The notes below the pieces were generated by a model. It worked only from the letters and a program-made list of their open reading frames with translations, made no database searches and had not been told where the DNA came from. A DNA stretch of 64,000 nt from Tardiphaga alba (GTDB lineage: Bacteria > Pseudomonadota > Alphaproteobacteria > Rhizobiales > Xanthobacteraceae): assembly GCF_018279705.1 (NCBI RefSeq), contig NZ_CP036498.1, positions 5,783,001 to 5,847,000 on the forward strand. Direction: 5' to 3'. Shown here one piece after another: positions 1-8,967 of this stretch (positions are counted from its first letter, which is position 1; the number at the start of each line of letters is the position of its first letter). The position numbers were made by a program, and so were the translations under genes.

Positions 1-612
1 TTCGAGACCCCACGGATCCTTTTCCGTGGCATTCTTCTTCACCAGTTCCGAATTGATGATGCTCGGCACGATGACAGCCAGATCGGGGATCGTCAGCTTG
101 TCCTTGGTGAGGAAATCGACGCGCACGGTGTTGTCATCGACCACCACGAATTGTTCCGGCTTGGTAAGCGATCCCGCGCTCATCTGGAAGGTCGGGAAGC
201 CACCGACGCTGACGGACCGATCAAGCGACCACTTCACGTCCTTCGCCGTCACCGGCGTGCCGTCCTGGAATTTCGCGTTCTTCTTCAGTTTGAACGTCAC
301 CGACATGTCGCCGATATTCATGTCTTCGGCGAGTTCGCCCTTGAACTTGTCCTTGTCGTAATAGGTGACGCCGCCCGGCCCTTCCTTCATCTCATGGGTG
401 ATCAGGCGGTCGTAGCAATTCCAGGCAACCTCATAGCTCGGCACATTGGTGCCGACGCCCATGATGTCGAGATTGTTGGGGCCGCTCTCGGACACCACCG
501 GCAAGGTCTCCGACCGGGCATCCGCCTTTGCGGCGGACCAGATGGCCGGGCCGGACACCATGGTGCCAGCGGCGGCACCGGTGGCGGCCTTCAGAAAATC
601 GCGACGCTTCAT
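1..612 (-). CDS. Peptide/dipeptide-type ABC transporter substrate-binding protein (N-terminal part)
   Basis: This is the N-terminal 204 codons of an extracellular solute-binding protein of the dipeptide/oligopeptide (SBP_bac_5) type; the rest lies beyond the left edge. The protein begins MKRRDFLKAATGAAAG, a twin-arginine (Tat) signal followed by an Ala-rich stretch, so export through Tat is likely. The mature part has the family pattern of an early 'WNCYDRLITHE' segment and then 'FKLKKNAKFQDGTPVTAKDVKWSLDR', which resembles the 'LRkgvkFHDGtpltAeDV' block of the family. The start is supported by GGGAGAG just upstream. No permease or ATPase gene is visible here, since the downstream side is cut off. 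The ligand cannot be told from this part. Confidence 0.88.
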   Translation of the reverse strand, partial: MKRRDFLKAATGAAAGTMVSGPAIWSAAKADARSETLPVVSESGPNNLDIMGVGTNVPSYEVAWNCYDRLITHEMKEGPGGVTYYDKDKFKGELAEDMNIGDMSVTFKLKKNAKFQDGTPVTAKDVKWSLDRSVSVGGFPTFQMSAGSLTKPEQFVVVDDNTVRVDFLTKDKLTIPDLAVIVPSIINSELVKKNATEKDPWGLE

Positions 613-772
613 TCTCAACTCTCCCAAGGGAATCCTGACTGGAATGCTGCATCGCAAGGTTCGTGCCAGCCGACGGAACCGGGCGTGAGAAGTCCAGAGG
701 ACTGATACCGCTCAGCTTTCTCGACATCGGGGCCATCCTGCCCGCCGCTTATTGCATACATAAATGCTTAAA

Positions 773-789
773 CGCCTATTTATTAGGCG
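773..789. promoter_or_regulatory. Short inverted repeat upstream of the TonB receptor gene
   Basis: Six-base arms CGCCTA and TAGGCG are separated by five A/T bases. It lies in the 295-base divergent gap between the Tat-exported binding protein and the TonB-dependent receptor. It could be an operator or a weak hairpin; there is no U-tract after it on either strand that would make it a clear terminator. No regulator can be assigned. Confidence 0.3.
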
Positions 790-841
790 GTCTCAACGGC
801 CCGCCCACGGGGTAGCCAGCCTCATCGCTTCTTGACAGTCA

Positions 842-887
842 TTCGCAATAGACATCTATTGCGACTAGTTCGCATTAGCATTCGCAT
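842..887. promoter_or_regulatory. Candidate metal-responsive operator: perfect 9-bp inverted repeat plus repeated TTCGCA motifs
   Basis: Arms CGCAATAGA (844-852) and TCTATTGCG (855-863) form a perfect inverted repeat around a 2-base centre. TTCGCA occurs three times, at 842, 869 and 881. The block ends about 20 bases before the GTG start of the TonB-dependent receptor gene, a typical place for a repressor site controlling metal uptake. It does not fit the Irr/ICE pattern (TTAGAA spaced by three from TTCTAA) or a standard rhizobial Zur box as I remember them, so the regulator is not assigned. Confidence 0.5.
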
Positions 888-907
888 GAGACTGTCGGGG
901 GAATAGT

Positions 908-2980
908 GTGAAGCTGGGGAATTGGGCGTCGGTCGCGGCACTATCGGGGGCAGCTTGCATTCCCGTCGCATGGGCGGAGATGGCGCGCGCGCAGGAAGCG
1001 TTGTCGGAGATCGTGGTCACTGCCGAACGCGAAAAGGACACCGACGCATTCCAGACCACGACCCAGTTGAGTGGTGAAGCGCTGCAGCGCGCTGCATCGT
1101 CGTCTTTGGCCGACCTGCTCGCGACCCAGCCCGGCATAGCCGCCTCCACTTTCGCGCCGGGGGCGAGCCGACCGAACATCCGCGGCCTCGACGACTACCG
1201 CGTCCGCATTCAGGAGAACGGCGTCGGCAGCCAGGATGCGTCCGACTTCAGCCAGGACCATCAAGTGCCGGTCGATCCGCTCACCGCCGACAAGGTCGAG
1301 GTGATCCGCGGGCCGGGCACGCTGCGCTACGGCAACCAGGCCATCGGCGGCGTGGTCAATGCCATCAACAATCGCATTCCGGAGAATCTGGTGCCGGACG
1401 GTTTTGCAGCCAAACTGAAGAGCGGCGGCTCCACCGTGGACGGCAGCATCGACGGCGCTGCGAGCATCGATGCATCAGGCAACAATGTCGCCATCCATGT
1501 CGATGCATTCGGCCGCCGTGCCGGCGACTATCGCATTCCCGGCGGCGGCGTGCAGGCCAATACGCGCCAGCAGTCCGAAGGCCAGGCGATCGGCGGATCC
1601 TATATCTTCGACGGCGGCTATATCGGTACCGCGATCCAGCACATCACCAGCCTCTATCATATCCCCGGCATCGCCGAATCCGCCGCGCGCACGCGCATCG
1701 ATCTCGAACAGACCAAATGGACCACCAAGGGCGAATGGCGCGCGCCGAATGAGCAGATCGCCGCGATCCGCTTCGCAGTCGGCGTCAGCGACTACAAGCA
1801 CGGCGAATACGGCCTTGACGGCAATGGCGTCGATGGCTTGCAGAACACCATCACCAACAAGGAAATCGAAGGCCGCGTCGAACTCGATCACGCTGCCGTT
1901 TCGACGCCACTCGGTGCTCTCACCGGCAGCTGGGGCATTCAGGCCAGCAACCGCAAGCTCGGCACATTCGGCGTGCTCGGCGGCCTGCTGGCGCCGACCA
2001 ATACGGATTCGGTTGCCGGCTTCGCCTTTGAGCAGCTGCAACTCTCCGACACGCTGAAGATCCAGACGGCCGCGCGCGTCGAGACACTGACGGTCTCGGG
2101 CCTCGCGCCGATTTTCCCGGCCAACTTCCTGCCGCCGCCGAACACCTTCACGGAATCGGCCGCCACCCGCAATTTCACGCCGGCCAGCTTCAGCTTTGGC
2201 GTTCTGAAGTCGCTGCCTTGGGACATGGTACTGTCGTTCAACGCCAACCGCACCCAGCGCGCACCAGCAGCCCCCGAACTGTTCTCGCGCGGCTCGGATG
2301 GCGCTTCCGGCACCTTCGTGATCGGCAATCCCGACCTGAAGATCGAAACCGCCGAGTCGCTCGAACTCGGGCTGAAGCGCAGCACAGGCCAGCTGCGCTT
2401 CGAGGCGAATATCTACTACACGCGCTATCTCGACTTCATCTTCAAGCAGGTCACCGGCAATTTCTGCACCGACGTGTTCGCGAGTTGCGGCGCGGCCGGT
2501 CCGTTGCTGCAGGTCGCCTATGGCCAGCGCGATGCCAATTTCCGCGGCGCCGAACTGATGGCGCAGCTCGACGTCGCGCCCATGCATGACGGCATGTTCG
2601 GCCTCGACGGCCAGTTCGACGTGGTGCGCGCCACGTTCGCCGATGGCAGCAATGTGCCGCGCATCGCGCCGATGCGGCTCGGCGGCGGCATCTGGTTCCG
2701 CAGCGCCGCCTGGTATGCGCGCCTCGGACTGCTGCATGCTTTCACGCAGGACGATATCGCCCTCAACGAGACCTCGACCGCGGGCTATAACCTTCTCAAG
2801 GCCGAGGTCAGCTACACGCACACATTCGCGAAGGTCGATGGGGGCTTGCGCGATCTCACCATCGGCGTGGTCGGCGACAATCTGCTCGACGAGCGCATTC
2901 GCAACCACATCTCGTTCAAGAAGGCCGAGGTGCTGCAGCCCGGGCTCGGCGTGCGGCTGTTCACGACTCTGCGATTTTAA
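908..2980 (+). CDS. TonB-dependent outer-membrane receptor, ZnuD-like
   Basis: A 690-aa outer-membrane active transporter. Residues 1-29 are a signal peptide, followed by a TonB box-like LSEIVVTA near residues 32-39. The plug domain (about 45-165) carries NIRGLDDYRVRIQENGVGS, then SQDHQVPVDPL and VEVIRGPGTLRYGNQAIGGVVN, and the beta-barrel ends in a terminal phenylalanine (LFTTLRF). The plug sequence (DH..PVDPL.AD..EV.RGP..L.YG) is closest, from memory, to the ZnuD zinc/haem receptor family rather than to siderophore receptors. The start is GTG, preceded by CGGGGGAA. exbB, exbD and tonB follow on the same strand, so it probably has a dedicated energising complex. The substrate (zinc, haem or an iron complex) is inferred, not proven. 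The palindromic operator candidate upstream suggests metal control. Confidence 0.9.
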   Translation: MKLGNWASVAALSGAACIPVAWAEMARAQEALSEIVVTAEREKDTDAFQTTTQLSGEALQRAASSSLADLLATQPGIAASTFAPGASRPNIRGLDDYRVRIQENGVGSQDASDFSQDHQVPVDPLTADKVEVIRGPGTLRYGNQAIGGVVNAINNRIPENLVPDGFAAKLKSGGSTVDGSIDGAASIDASGNNVAIHVDAFGRRAGDYRIPGGGVQANTRQQSEGQAIGGSYIFDGGYIGTAIQHITSLYHIPGIAESAARTRIDLEQTKWTTKGEWRAPNEQIAAIRFAVGVSDYKHGEYGLDGNGVDGLQNTITNKEIEGRVELDHAAVSTPLGALTGSWGIQASNRKLGTFGVLGGLLAPTNTDSVAGFAFEQLQLSDTLKIQTAARVETLTVSGLAPIFPANFLPPPNTFTESAATRNFTPASFSFGVLKSLPWDMVLSFNANRTQRAPAAPELFSRGSDGASGTFVIGNPDLKIETAESLELGLKRSTGQLRFEANIYYTRYLDFIFKQVTGNFCTDVFASCGAAGPLLQVAYGQRDANFRGAELMAQLDVAPMHDGMFGLDGQFDVVRATFADGSNVPRIAPMRLGGGIWFRSAAWYARLGLLHAFTQDDIALNETSTAGYNLLKAEVSYTHTFAKVDGGLRDLTIGVVGDNLLDERIRNHISFKKAEVLQPGLGVRLFTTLRF

Positions 2981-3107
2981 CGGGCATGACCTTGGAATCC
3001 TTCCAGTTTGCACCGCAATGGCCCGCCCGAAGGGCGACATCGCCGATGTCGGGGATATGGTCCCGGCACCTTCCGCCACTCCTGACGATCCACGGAATGC
3101 AGCTTCG

Positions 3108-3893
<786 letters not shown>

Positions 3894-3903
3894 GAGCGAA
3901 CCG

Positions 3904-4341
3904 ATGGGCTCACGACTGGGCGGACGTATCGGCGCCGGCGACGATCTCGAAGTCAATCACGAGATCAATGTCACGCCGTTCATCGACGTGATGCTGGTGC
4001 TGCTGATCATCTTCATGGTGGCGGCGCCGCTGGCCACCGTGGATATGGGCGTCGATCTGCCAGCCTCGACGGCGGAGCCGCAGCCGCGACCGGACAAGCC
4101 GGTGTTCATCACCGTGAAGCCCGATCTCACCCTCGGCATCGGCGAGGACGTGATCCCGCGCGATACGCTGGGCGGCGCGCTGGAAACCGCCACCAAGAAC
4201 AACAAGGACGAACGCATCTTCTTGCGCGCCGACAAGGCCGTCAGCTATGGCGACCTGATGGAAGTGATGAACCTGCTGCGCAATGCCGGCTATCTGAAGA
4301 TCGCGCTGGTCGGCCTCGACGGACGCTCCGCGCCGCCATGA
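3904..4341 (+). CDS. exbD: TonB-system energiser ExbD
   Basis: A 145-aa protein of the ExbD/TolR family, with a short cytoplasmic N-terminus, one membrane helix and a periplasmic domain. The signature INVTPFIDVMLVLLIIFMVAAPL (residues 20-42) contains the aspartate used for proton translocation. The periplasmic part (LPAS...PVFITVKPDLTLGIGEDVI) matches the family throughout. Its stop codon overlaps the tonB start (ATGA), so the two are translationally coupled in an exbB-exbD-tonB operon behind the receptor gene. Confidence 0.95.
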   Translation: MGSRLGGRIGAGDDLEVNHEINVTPFIDVMLVLLIIFMVAAPLATVDMGVDLPASTAEPQPRPDKPVFITVKPDLTLGIGEDVIPRDTLGGALETATKNNKDERIFLRADKAVSYGDLMEVMNLLRNAGYLKIALVGLDGRSAPP

Positions 4342-5183
4342 ATGCCTTTGCCCTGCATCATCCCGGCGACCGCGCCGTTTGGCGCTGGACCGGCTCGGCC
4401 GTCACGATTTTGGCCGCGCATGCCGGCGTGATCGCGCTCGGCCTGTATCTGTACAGCCAGAATGCGCCGCCGGGCGTCACGGCGCCACCGATCATGCTCG
4501 ACCTGTCGCCGGTGTCGTCCGCCCAGGAAGCGACGCCACGCGACGTCGCGCCCGGACCTGAAATGGTGCAGGAAGAAGCGCCGTCCGCACCGCCGCCCGA
4601 ACCGCAGGCGCAGCAGCAGGTCGAGGAGATGATCCCGCCGACGCCGCTGATGGAGAAAGCGGAGGTCGTCGCGCCGCCGGAGCAGAAGATCGCGCCGACA
4701 CCGCCGCCACCGGAGCCCGCCCCGGTGACACCGGAGCCGGCCAAGCCCACGCCGGTGAAGCCGAAGCCCATCAAGGCCGAGGTCAAGAAGAAGCCGAAGG
4801 AAACCAAGCCCGCGCCGCGCACCACCGCGCCGCAGAGCGCCGAGACAGTCGCGCCGTCCAATTCGGCGGCCATGGCCGGCGCATCACGCGCGGCTGCAGC
4901 CAATTACAGGCAGATGGTGCAGGCGCATGTGCAGCGCTTCAAACAGTATCCTGCCGCGGCGCGTACCGGCCGCTCCGGCAAGGTGACGACCGTCGTGACC
5001 TTCACGCTGGGCCGTTCGGGTCAGGTTCTATCCGTGAGCCTGTCCGGATCGTCGGGACAGCCGGCACTCGATGCCGAGACACTGGCGACGGTGCGGCGCG
5101 CATCGCCATTCCCGGCCTTCCCGGCCGAGATGACCATGGCCACGCAATCCTACTCGCTGCCGCTGTCCTATAACCTGCAGTAA
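4338..5183 (+). CDS. tonB: TonB energy-transducing protein
   Basis: A 281-aa protein anchored by one N-terminal membrane helix (SAVTILAAHAGVIALGLYLYS, about residues 21-41). It has a long Pro/Glu/Lys-rich periplasmic spacer (about 85-170, many PEP, KPK and APP units) and a C-terminal TonB domain (about 187-281; YRQMVQAHVQRFKQYP, then GKVTTVVTFTLGRSGQVLSVSLSGSSG, LDAETLATVRRASPFPAFP). The domain order and size are normal for TonB. It couples the ExbB-ExbD proton channel to the outer-membrane receptor encoded upstream. The gene overlaps exbD by four bases. A palindromic repeat begins 23 bases after its stop. Confidence 0.95.
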   Translation: MNAFALHHPGDRAVWRWTGSAVTILAAHAGVIALGLYLYSQNAPPGVTAPPIMLDLSPVSSAQEATPRDVAPGPEMVQEEAPSAPPPEPQAQQQVEEMIPPTPLMEKAEVVAPPEQKIAPTPPPPEPAPVTPEPAKPTPVKPKPIKAEVKKKPKETKPAPRTTAPQSAETVAPSNSAAMAGASRAAAANYRQMVQAHVQRFKQYPAAARTGRSGKVTTVVTFTLGRSGQVLSVSLSGSSGQPALDAETLATVRRASPFPAFPAEMTMATQSYSLPLSYNLQ

Positions 5184-5205
5184 GCGTCGCAGCACCATGG
5201 AGGCC

Positions 5206-5239
5206 GTAGGGTGGGCAAAGCGGAGCGTGCCCACCCTAC
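5206..5239. repeat. Palindromic repeat, class A (GTAGGGTGGGCA)
   Basis: Twelve-base arms GTAGGGTGGGCA and TGCCCACCCTAC flank a 10-base centre. The same element, in a longer form, is seen at 31225-31300 and 63441-63525. It lies between the convergent tonB and ugpB-like genes and may also act as a bidirectional transcription stop. Confidence 0.85.
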
Positions 5240-5247
5240 ATCCGTTA

Positions 5248-6570
5248 TTACTGCAAGGGATTGGCGCGTTCGAATTGGCGCAGCAGCTTGTTGCCCCGCT
5301 CCGCCGCTGTATCGAGCGCCGCCTGGGCGGGCTTCTTACCCGCGAAAGCCTGTTCGAGCTCGTCCTCGATCGCATCGCGGATCAGCGTGAATGATCCCAG
5401 CCGCATCCCGGTGGAATTCTCCGTCGGCGGCTTCAGCGTGATCTGCTCGATCGACTTCTCGGTGCCGGGATTGCGCTGGTAGAAGCCCTGCGCGCGCGTC
5501 AGCTCATAGGCTGCACGGGTGCTCGGCAGATAGCCCGTGTTCTGATGCCAGGCAGACTGGATATCCGGCTGCGACAGGAAGGCGAAGAACTTGGCGACGC
5601 CCTTGTATTCGTCACGCGGACGATCGCGTAGCACCCATAGCGTGGCGCCGCCGATCATGGAATTCTGCGGGGCGCCCGCGACATCCGGCCAGTAAGGCAG
5701 CAGCCCGTAGCCGACATCGAACTTGGCATTGGCGATGATATCGGCGCGCGTTCCCGACGATCCCAGGAAGATGCCGCATTCGCTCTTCTGGAAGCGCGGC
5801 TCGGCCGATGTAGCGCGGCCACTATAGTCGAACACCTTGGTCTTCTGCCATTCGGCAAGCTGCTCGATATGACGGACCATGACCGGATTGTTAAAGGTCA
5901 GCACCGCGTCGAGGCCGCCGAGACCGTTCGACCGGGTGGCCACCGGGATATTGTGAAAGGCCGAGAAGTTCTCGACATTGATCCAGGACGGCCATGCCGT
6001 GGTGAAGCCGCACGGCGTTCCCGCTGCGCGCAGCCGCTTGGCCATATTGCCGAGTTCGGGCCAGGTCTTCGGCGGCTCATCGGGATTGAGGCCGGCGGCG
6101 CGGAATAGATCCTTGTTGTAGTACAGGATCGGCGTCGAGGCATTGAACGGGAACGACAGCATGTTGCCCGCCGTATCCGTATAGTAGCCGGTGATGGCCG
6201 GCAGATAGGCCGACGGCGTGAAGGCTTCGGCCTGATCGCGCATCAATTCATAGACAGGATAGGTCGCGCCCTTGGCGGCCATCATCGTTGCCGTGGCGAT
6301 CTCGTTCACCTGCACGATGGCCGGCTGGCTGCGCGAGCGGAACGCGAAGATCGCCGAGGTCACGGTCTCGGTGTAATTGCCCTTGTAGACGGGAATGATG
6401 CGAAAGCCGGTCTGCGTCGCATTGAAATCCGCCGCCAGCTTTTCCACCTGGCGCCCGAGCTGGCCTGACATCGCATGCCACCACTGGATCTCGGTAACGG
6501 CACGCGCGGCCGCGGCCCCCTGCAGGGTCGCCGCGATGAGCGCAAGACATCCGAGCGCCAGCTTTCGCAT
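5248..6570 (-). CDS. Extracellular solute-binding protein, UgpB-like (sn-glycerol-3-phosphate type)
   Basis: A 440-aa periplasmic binding protein of the SBP_bac_1 family. It has a signal peptide (MRKLALGCLALIAATLQGAAAARA) followed by VTEIQWWHAMSGQLG, a hallmark of UgpB. Conserved blocks include VPVYKGNYTETV-like (IPVYKGNYTETVTSAI), LSFPFNASTPILYYNKDLFRAAGL and PPKTWPELGNMAKRL. An ATG 31 codons upstream exists but would put a hydrophilic tail before the signal peptide, so I place the start at 6570. No ugpA, ugpE or ugpC permease or ATPase genes are adjacent, so it is an orphan binding protein here and must use components encoded elsewhere. Ligand by family: glycerol-3-phosphate or a glycerophosphodiester. 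Confidence 0.85.
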   Translation of the reverse strand: MRKLALGCLALIAATLQGAAAARAVTEIQWWHAMSGQLGRQVEKLAADFNATQTGFRIIPVYKGNYTETVTSAIFAFRSRSQPAIVQVNEIATATMMAAKGATYPVYELMRDQAEAFTPSAYLPAITGYYTDTAGNMLSFPFNASTPILYYNKDLFRAAGLNPDEPPKTWPELGNMAKRLRAAGTPCGFTTAWPSWINVENFSAFHNIPVATRSNGLGGLDAVLTFNNPVMVRHIEQLAEWQKTKVFDYSGRATSAEPRFQKSECGIFLGSSGTRADIIANAKFDVGYGLLPYWPDVAGAPQNSMIGGATLWVLRDRPRDEYKGVAKFFAFLSQPDIQSAWHQNTGYLPSTRAAYELTRAQGFYQRNPGTEKSIEQITLKPPTENSTGMRLGSFTLIRDAIEDELEQAFAGKKPAQAALDTAAERGNKLLRQFERANPLQ

Positions 6571-6786
6571 CCTTGTATCCTGCCTTTGCGCGCTGTCGGC
6601 CGATGACCGACATGTCGTTGGAAAACCGGGATCGGGACCGTCGCCGGACAGGCTGCGTCCCAATCGATACGTGTCGATGACGTTTTTGCTAAGATTCCGG
6701 GCCAGACTGCCTCAGCAGCACGGCCGTGGCAGCATTTGTATAGTGAACCCGCAGCACTGTGTTAAATTCCGACGGCTTCCGGTTCA

Positions 6787-8967
6787 ATGATAACGGCCCG
6801 ATGGTCCGTTCACCGTTCCTTTGATAGATTGATCATGGCCGGTGGGGCGGCCGACTGCGCAATTGAACCTTTCCCGAGGTCGAATGACACACTCGTGGTG
6901 ACGAGCCAGCATAGTGGAGTTTCCGAGGGTCAGGACGGGCTGGCGGCTAAGGGCCGAACCGGCATCGTCGGGCTTGTGCGCGCGATTCCCATCCGCTGGC
7001 GCATTCTGTCGATTGCCGCGCTGAATTCCGCAGTGGTGCTCGTGCTGGCCGGCCTGATCTGGAGCGGATCCCGGGTGCTGTCGTCGGCCTGGGAAGATGT
7101 CCGTCAGGTCCGACAGTCCGATCAGGTGCTCGCTCTGCTCGAAAGCGAGACCGGCCGGCTGCAGAACCTGATCCACCGCTACATCAACCAGCCGAGCCCC
7201 GAACTCTTCGCCGAAATCCTGTTGCTGCGCGAAGCCGTGTTGGGCACGCTGAACACCCGCGCCTCCACCGACCCGATGATTTCGGGCTCGGTGGCCGAGC
7301 TGGAGCGTGTCACCGAACGCTTCCTCTCGGGCTTCGGCGAATTGCGCACCCTGCAGACGACCATCGCCAAGACCTATGAGGACCAGGTGTTGGGACCGGC
7401 CAAGGACATGGCCGGGCTGTATTCGATCATCGAAGGCGCCACCGGACAGCGCGACGCCCTGATCTGGCCGGCGCTCGGCAAATCGCGCGAGGCCTTCACC
7501 GCCATGCTGGTGGCCGCGAATGCCTATTATCTCTCGCTGGCATCGGCCTCCGCCGAGGAAGCCCGCCGCAACACCGAGACGATCGAGCGCACCATCCCGG
7601 TCATGACCGACCTGTCGGACAATGACCTGCAACGGATCGCCTTGCAGCGCCTGAAGGGCCGCGCGGGCGCGCTCCGAGACGGCCTGGCCAAACTCTCCGA
7701 GCAGCTCTCCAGCCGCACCGACCTGCTGCGCAACGCCATCGATGCCAGCCAGGCCGATACGATCGCCGCCATCGACAATCTCTCCATCCTGATGCGACAG
7801 CGCGAGCAGAAGGCGCAGACGACATTCGACCGCACGCTGACGGCCATCTCGCGCAATGTGATGGTGATCGCCGGCGCGTTCCTCGGCATCATCATCACCG
7901 CCGGCATCATCATCGCGCTCAGCATCCGCCTGCCGCTGCAACAGATCATGTCGTCGATGCGCGCCATCACCTCCGGCGATTTCGACCGCAAGGTCCAGGG
8001 TACGGCGGCCACCGACGAGATCGGCGCCATGGCGCGGGCCGTGGAAGTGTTCCGGGAGAATGCCGTCGCCAAACGTGAGGCCGAATACGAATTGCGAGCC
8101 GCCAAGGAGAAGGCGGAATCCGCTTTGCTTGAGTTGAATGCCGCCCAGCAGAATTTGATCGACGCCGAACGTCTGGCGGCACTGGGCGGCTTGGTCGCCG
8201 GCGTCGCCCACGAGGTCAACAACCCGATCGGCATCAGCCTGACGGTGGCATCGAGCTTCGCCCGCCGCAGCGAAATGTTCGAAGCCGAACTCCGCTCCGG
8301 CTCGCCACTGCGCCGGTCGCAGCTCGAGGATTTCGTCAAGACGTCGCAGGACGCCGCCCAGCAGCTAGTGGGTAACCTGCATCGCGCGGCCGAACTCATC
8401 CAGTCCTTCAAGCAGGTGGCGGTCGATCGTTCGCATGCCGAACGTCGCCAGTTCAGCCTCTCCGAGGCCACCGACCAGATCATCGCCAGCCTGCGGCCGG
8501 TGCTGAAGAAAGCGCCGATCACCCTGAATATCGACGTTCCCGACGGCTTGATCATCGATGGTTTCCCGGGCTCCTATGGCCAGATCCTCACCAATCTGTT
8601 CCTGAACGCCGCCAACCACGCTTTCCCCGACGGCCAGCCGGGCGCCATTTCCATCTCGGCCAAGCCTCGCGGTGCCGACGACATCGAGATCAGCTTCTCA
8701 GACAATGGCGTCGGCATGAGCCCCGATGTGCAGAGACAGGCCTTCGACCCATTTTTCACAACGCGCCGCAACGAGGGCGGCACCGGTCTCGGACTACACA
8801 TTGTCTACAATCTGGTGACCCAGCAGCTCGGGGGCCGGATGATGCTGGAATCCCGGCTGGGACAGGGCACGACATTTCGCATTATCATGCCGCGGGCCGC
8901 CACCGGCGCCTCCGGTTCAATTGACGGGACGACGCAATGGCCGACCAGGACGATGTCCTCTACCTGA
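6787..8967 (+). CDS. Membrane sensor histidine kinase with HAMP domain
   Basis: A 726-aa kinase. Domains in order: cytoplasmic N-terminus; membrane helix about 74-92 (SIAALNSAVVLVLAGLIWS); a long helical periplasmic sensor region (about 95-355); second helix about 358-380 (VMVIAGAFLGIIITAGIII); HAMP (about 380-430); coiled coil; HisKA with the phosphoacceptor in GVAHEVNNPIG (His475); and HATPase_c with N-box NLFLNAANHAF, DNGVGM and GGTGLGLHIVYNLV. The H-box and ATP-binding boxes look intact, so it should be active. The start is uncertain (in-frame alternatives at 6835 and 6898, none with a strong ribosome-binding site). It overlaps the next gene by 31 bases and is the first gene of a three-gene signalling operon. 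Its signal is unknown. Confidence 0.88.
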   Translation: MITARWSVHRSFDRLIMAGGAADCAIEPFPRSNDTLVVTSQHSGVSEGQDGLAAKGRTGIVGLVRAIPIRWRILSIAALNSAVVLVLAGLIWSGSRVLSSAWEDVRQVRQSDQVLALLESETGRLQNLIHRYINQPSPELFAEILLLREAVLGTLNTRASTDPMISGSVAELERVTERFLSGFGELRTLQTTIAKTYEDQVLGPAKDMAGLYSIIEGATGQRDALIWPALGKSREAFTAMLVAANAYYLSLASASAEEARRNTETIERTIPVMTDLSDNDLQRIALQRLKGRAGALRDGLAKLSEQLSSRTDLLRNAIDASQADTIAAIDNLSILMRQREQKAQTTFDRTLTAISRNVMVIAGAFLGIIITAGIIIALSIRLPLQQIMSSMRAITSGDFDRKVQGTAATDEIGAMARAVEVFRENAVAKREAEYELRAAKEKAESALLELNAAQQNLIDAERLAALGGLVAGVAHEVNNPIGISLTVASSFARRSEMFEAELRSGSPLRRSQLEDFVKTSQDAAQQLVGNLHRAAELIQSFKQVAVDRSHAERRQFSLSEATDQIIASLRPVLKKAPITLNIDVPDGLIIDGFPGSYGQILTNLFLNAANHAFPDGQPGAISISAKPRGADDIEISFSDNGVGMSPDVQRQAFDPFFTTRRNEGGTGLGLHIVYNLVTQQLGGRMMLESRLGQGTTFRIIMPRAATGASGSIDGTTQWPTRTMSST

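Noticed and set aside
1475..3079. 534-codon open frame on the minus strand
   Set aside because: It is antisense to the TonB receptor gene; its translation is Arg/Ala/His-rich without domains, as expected from a GC-rich codon pattern read backwards.
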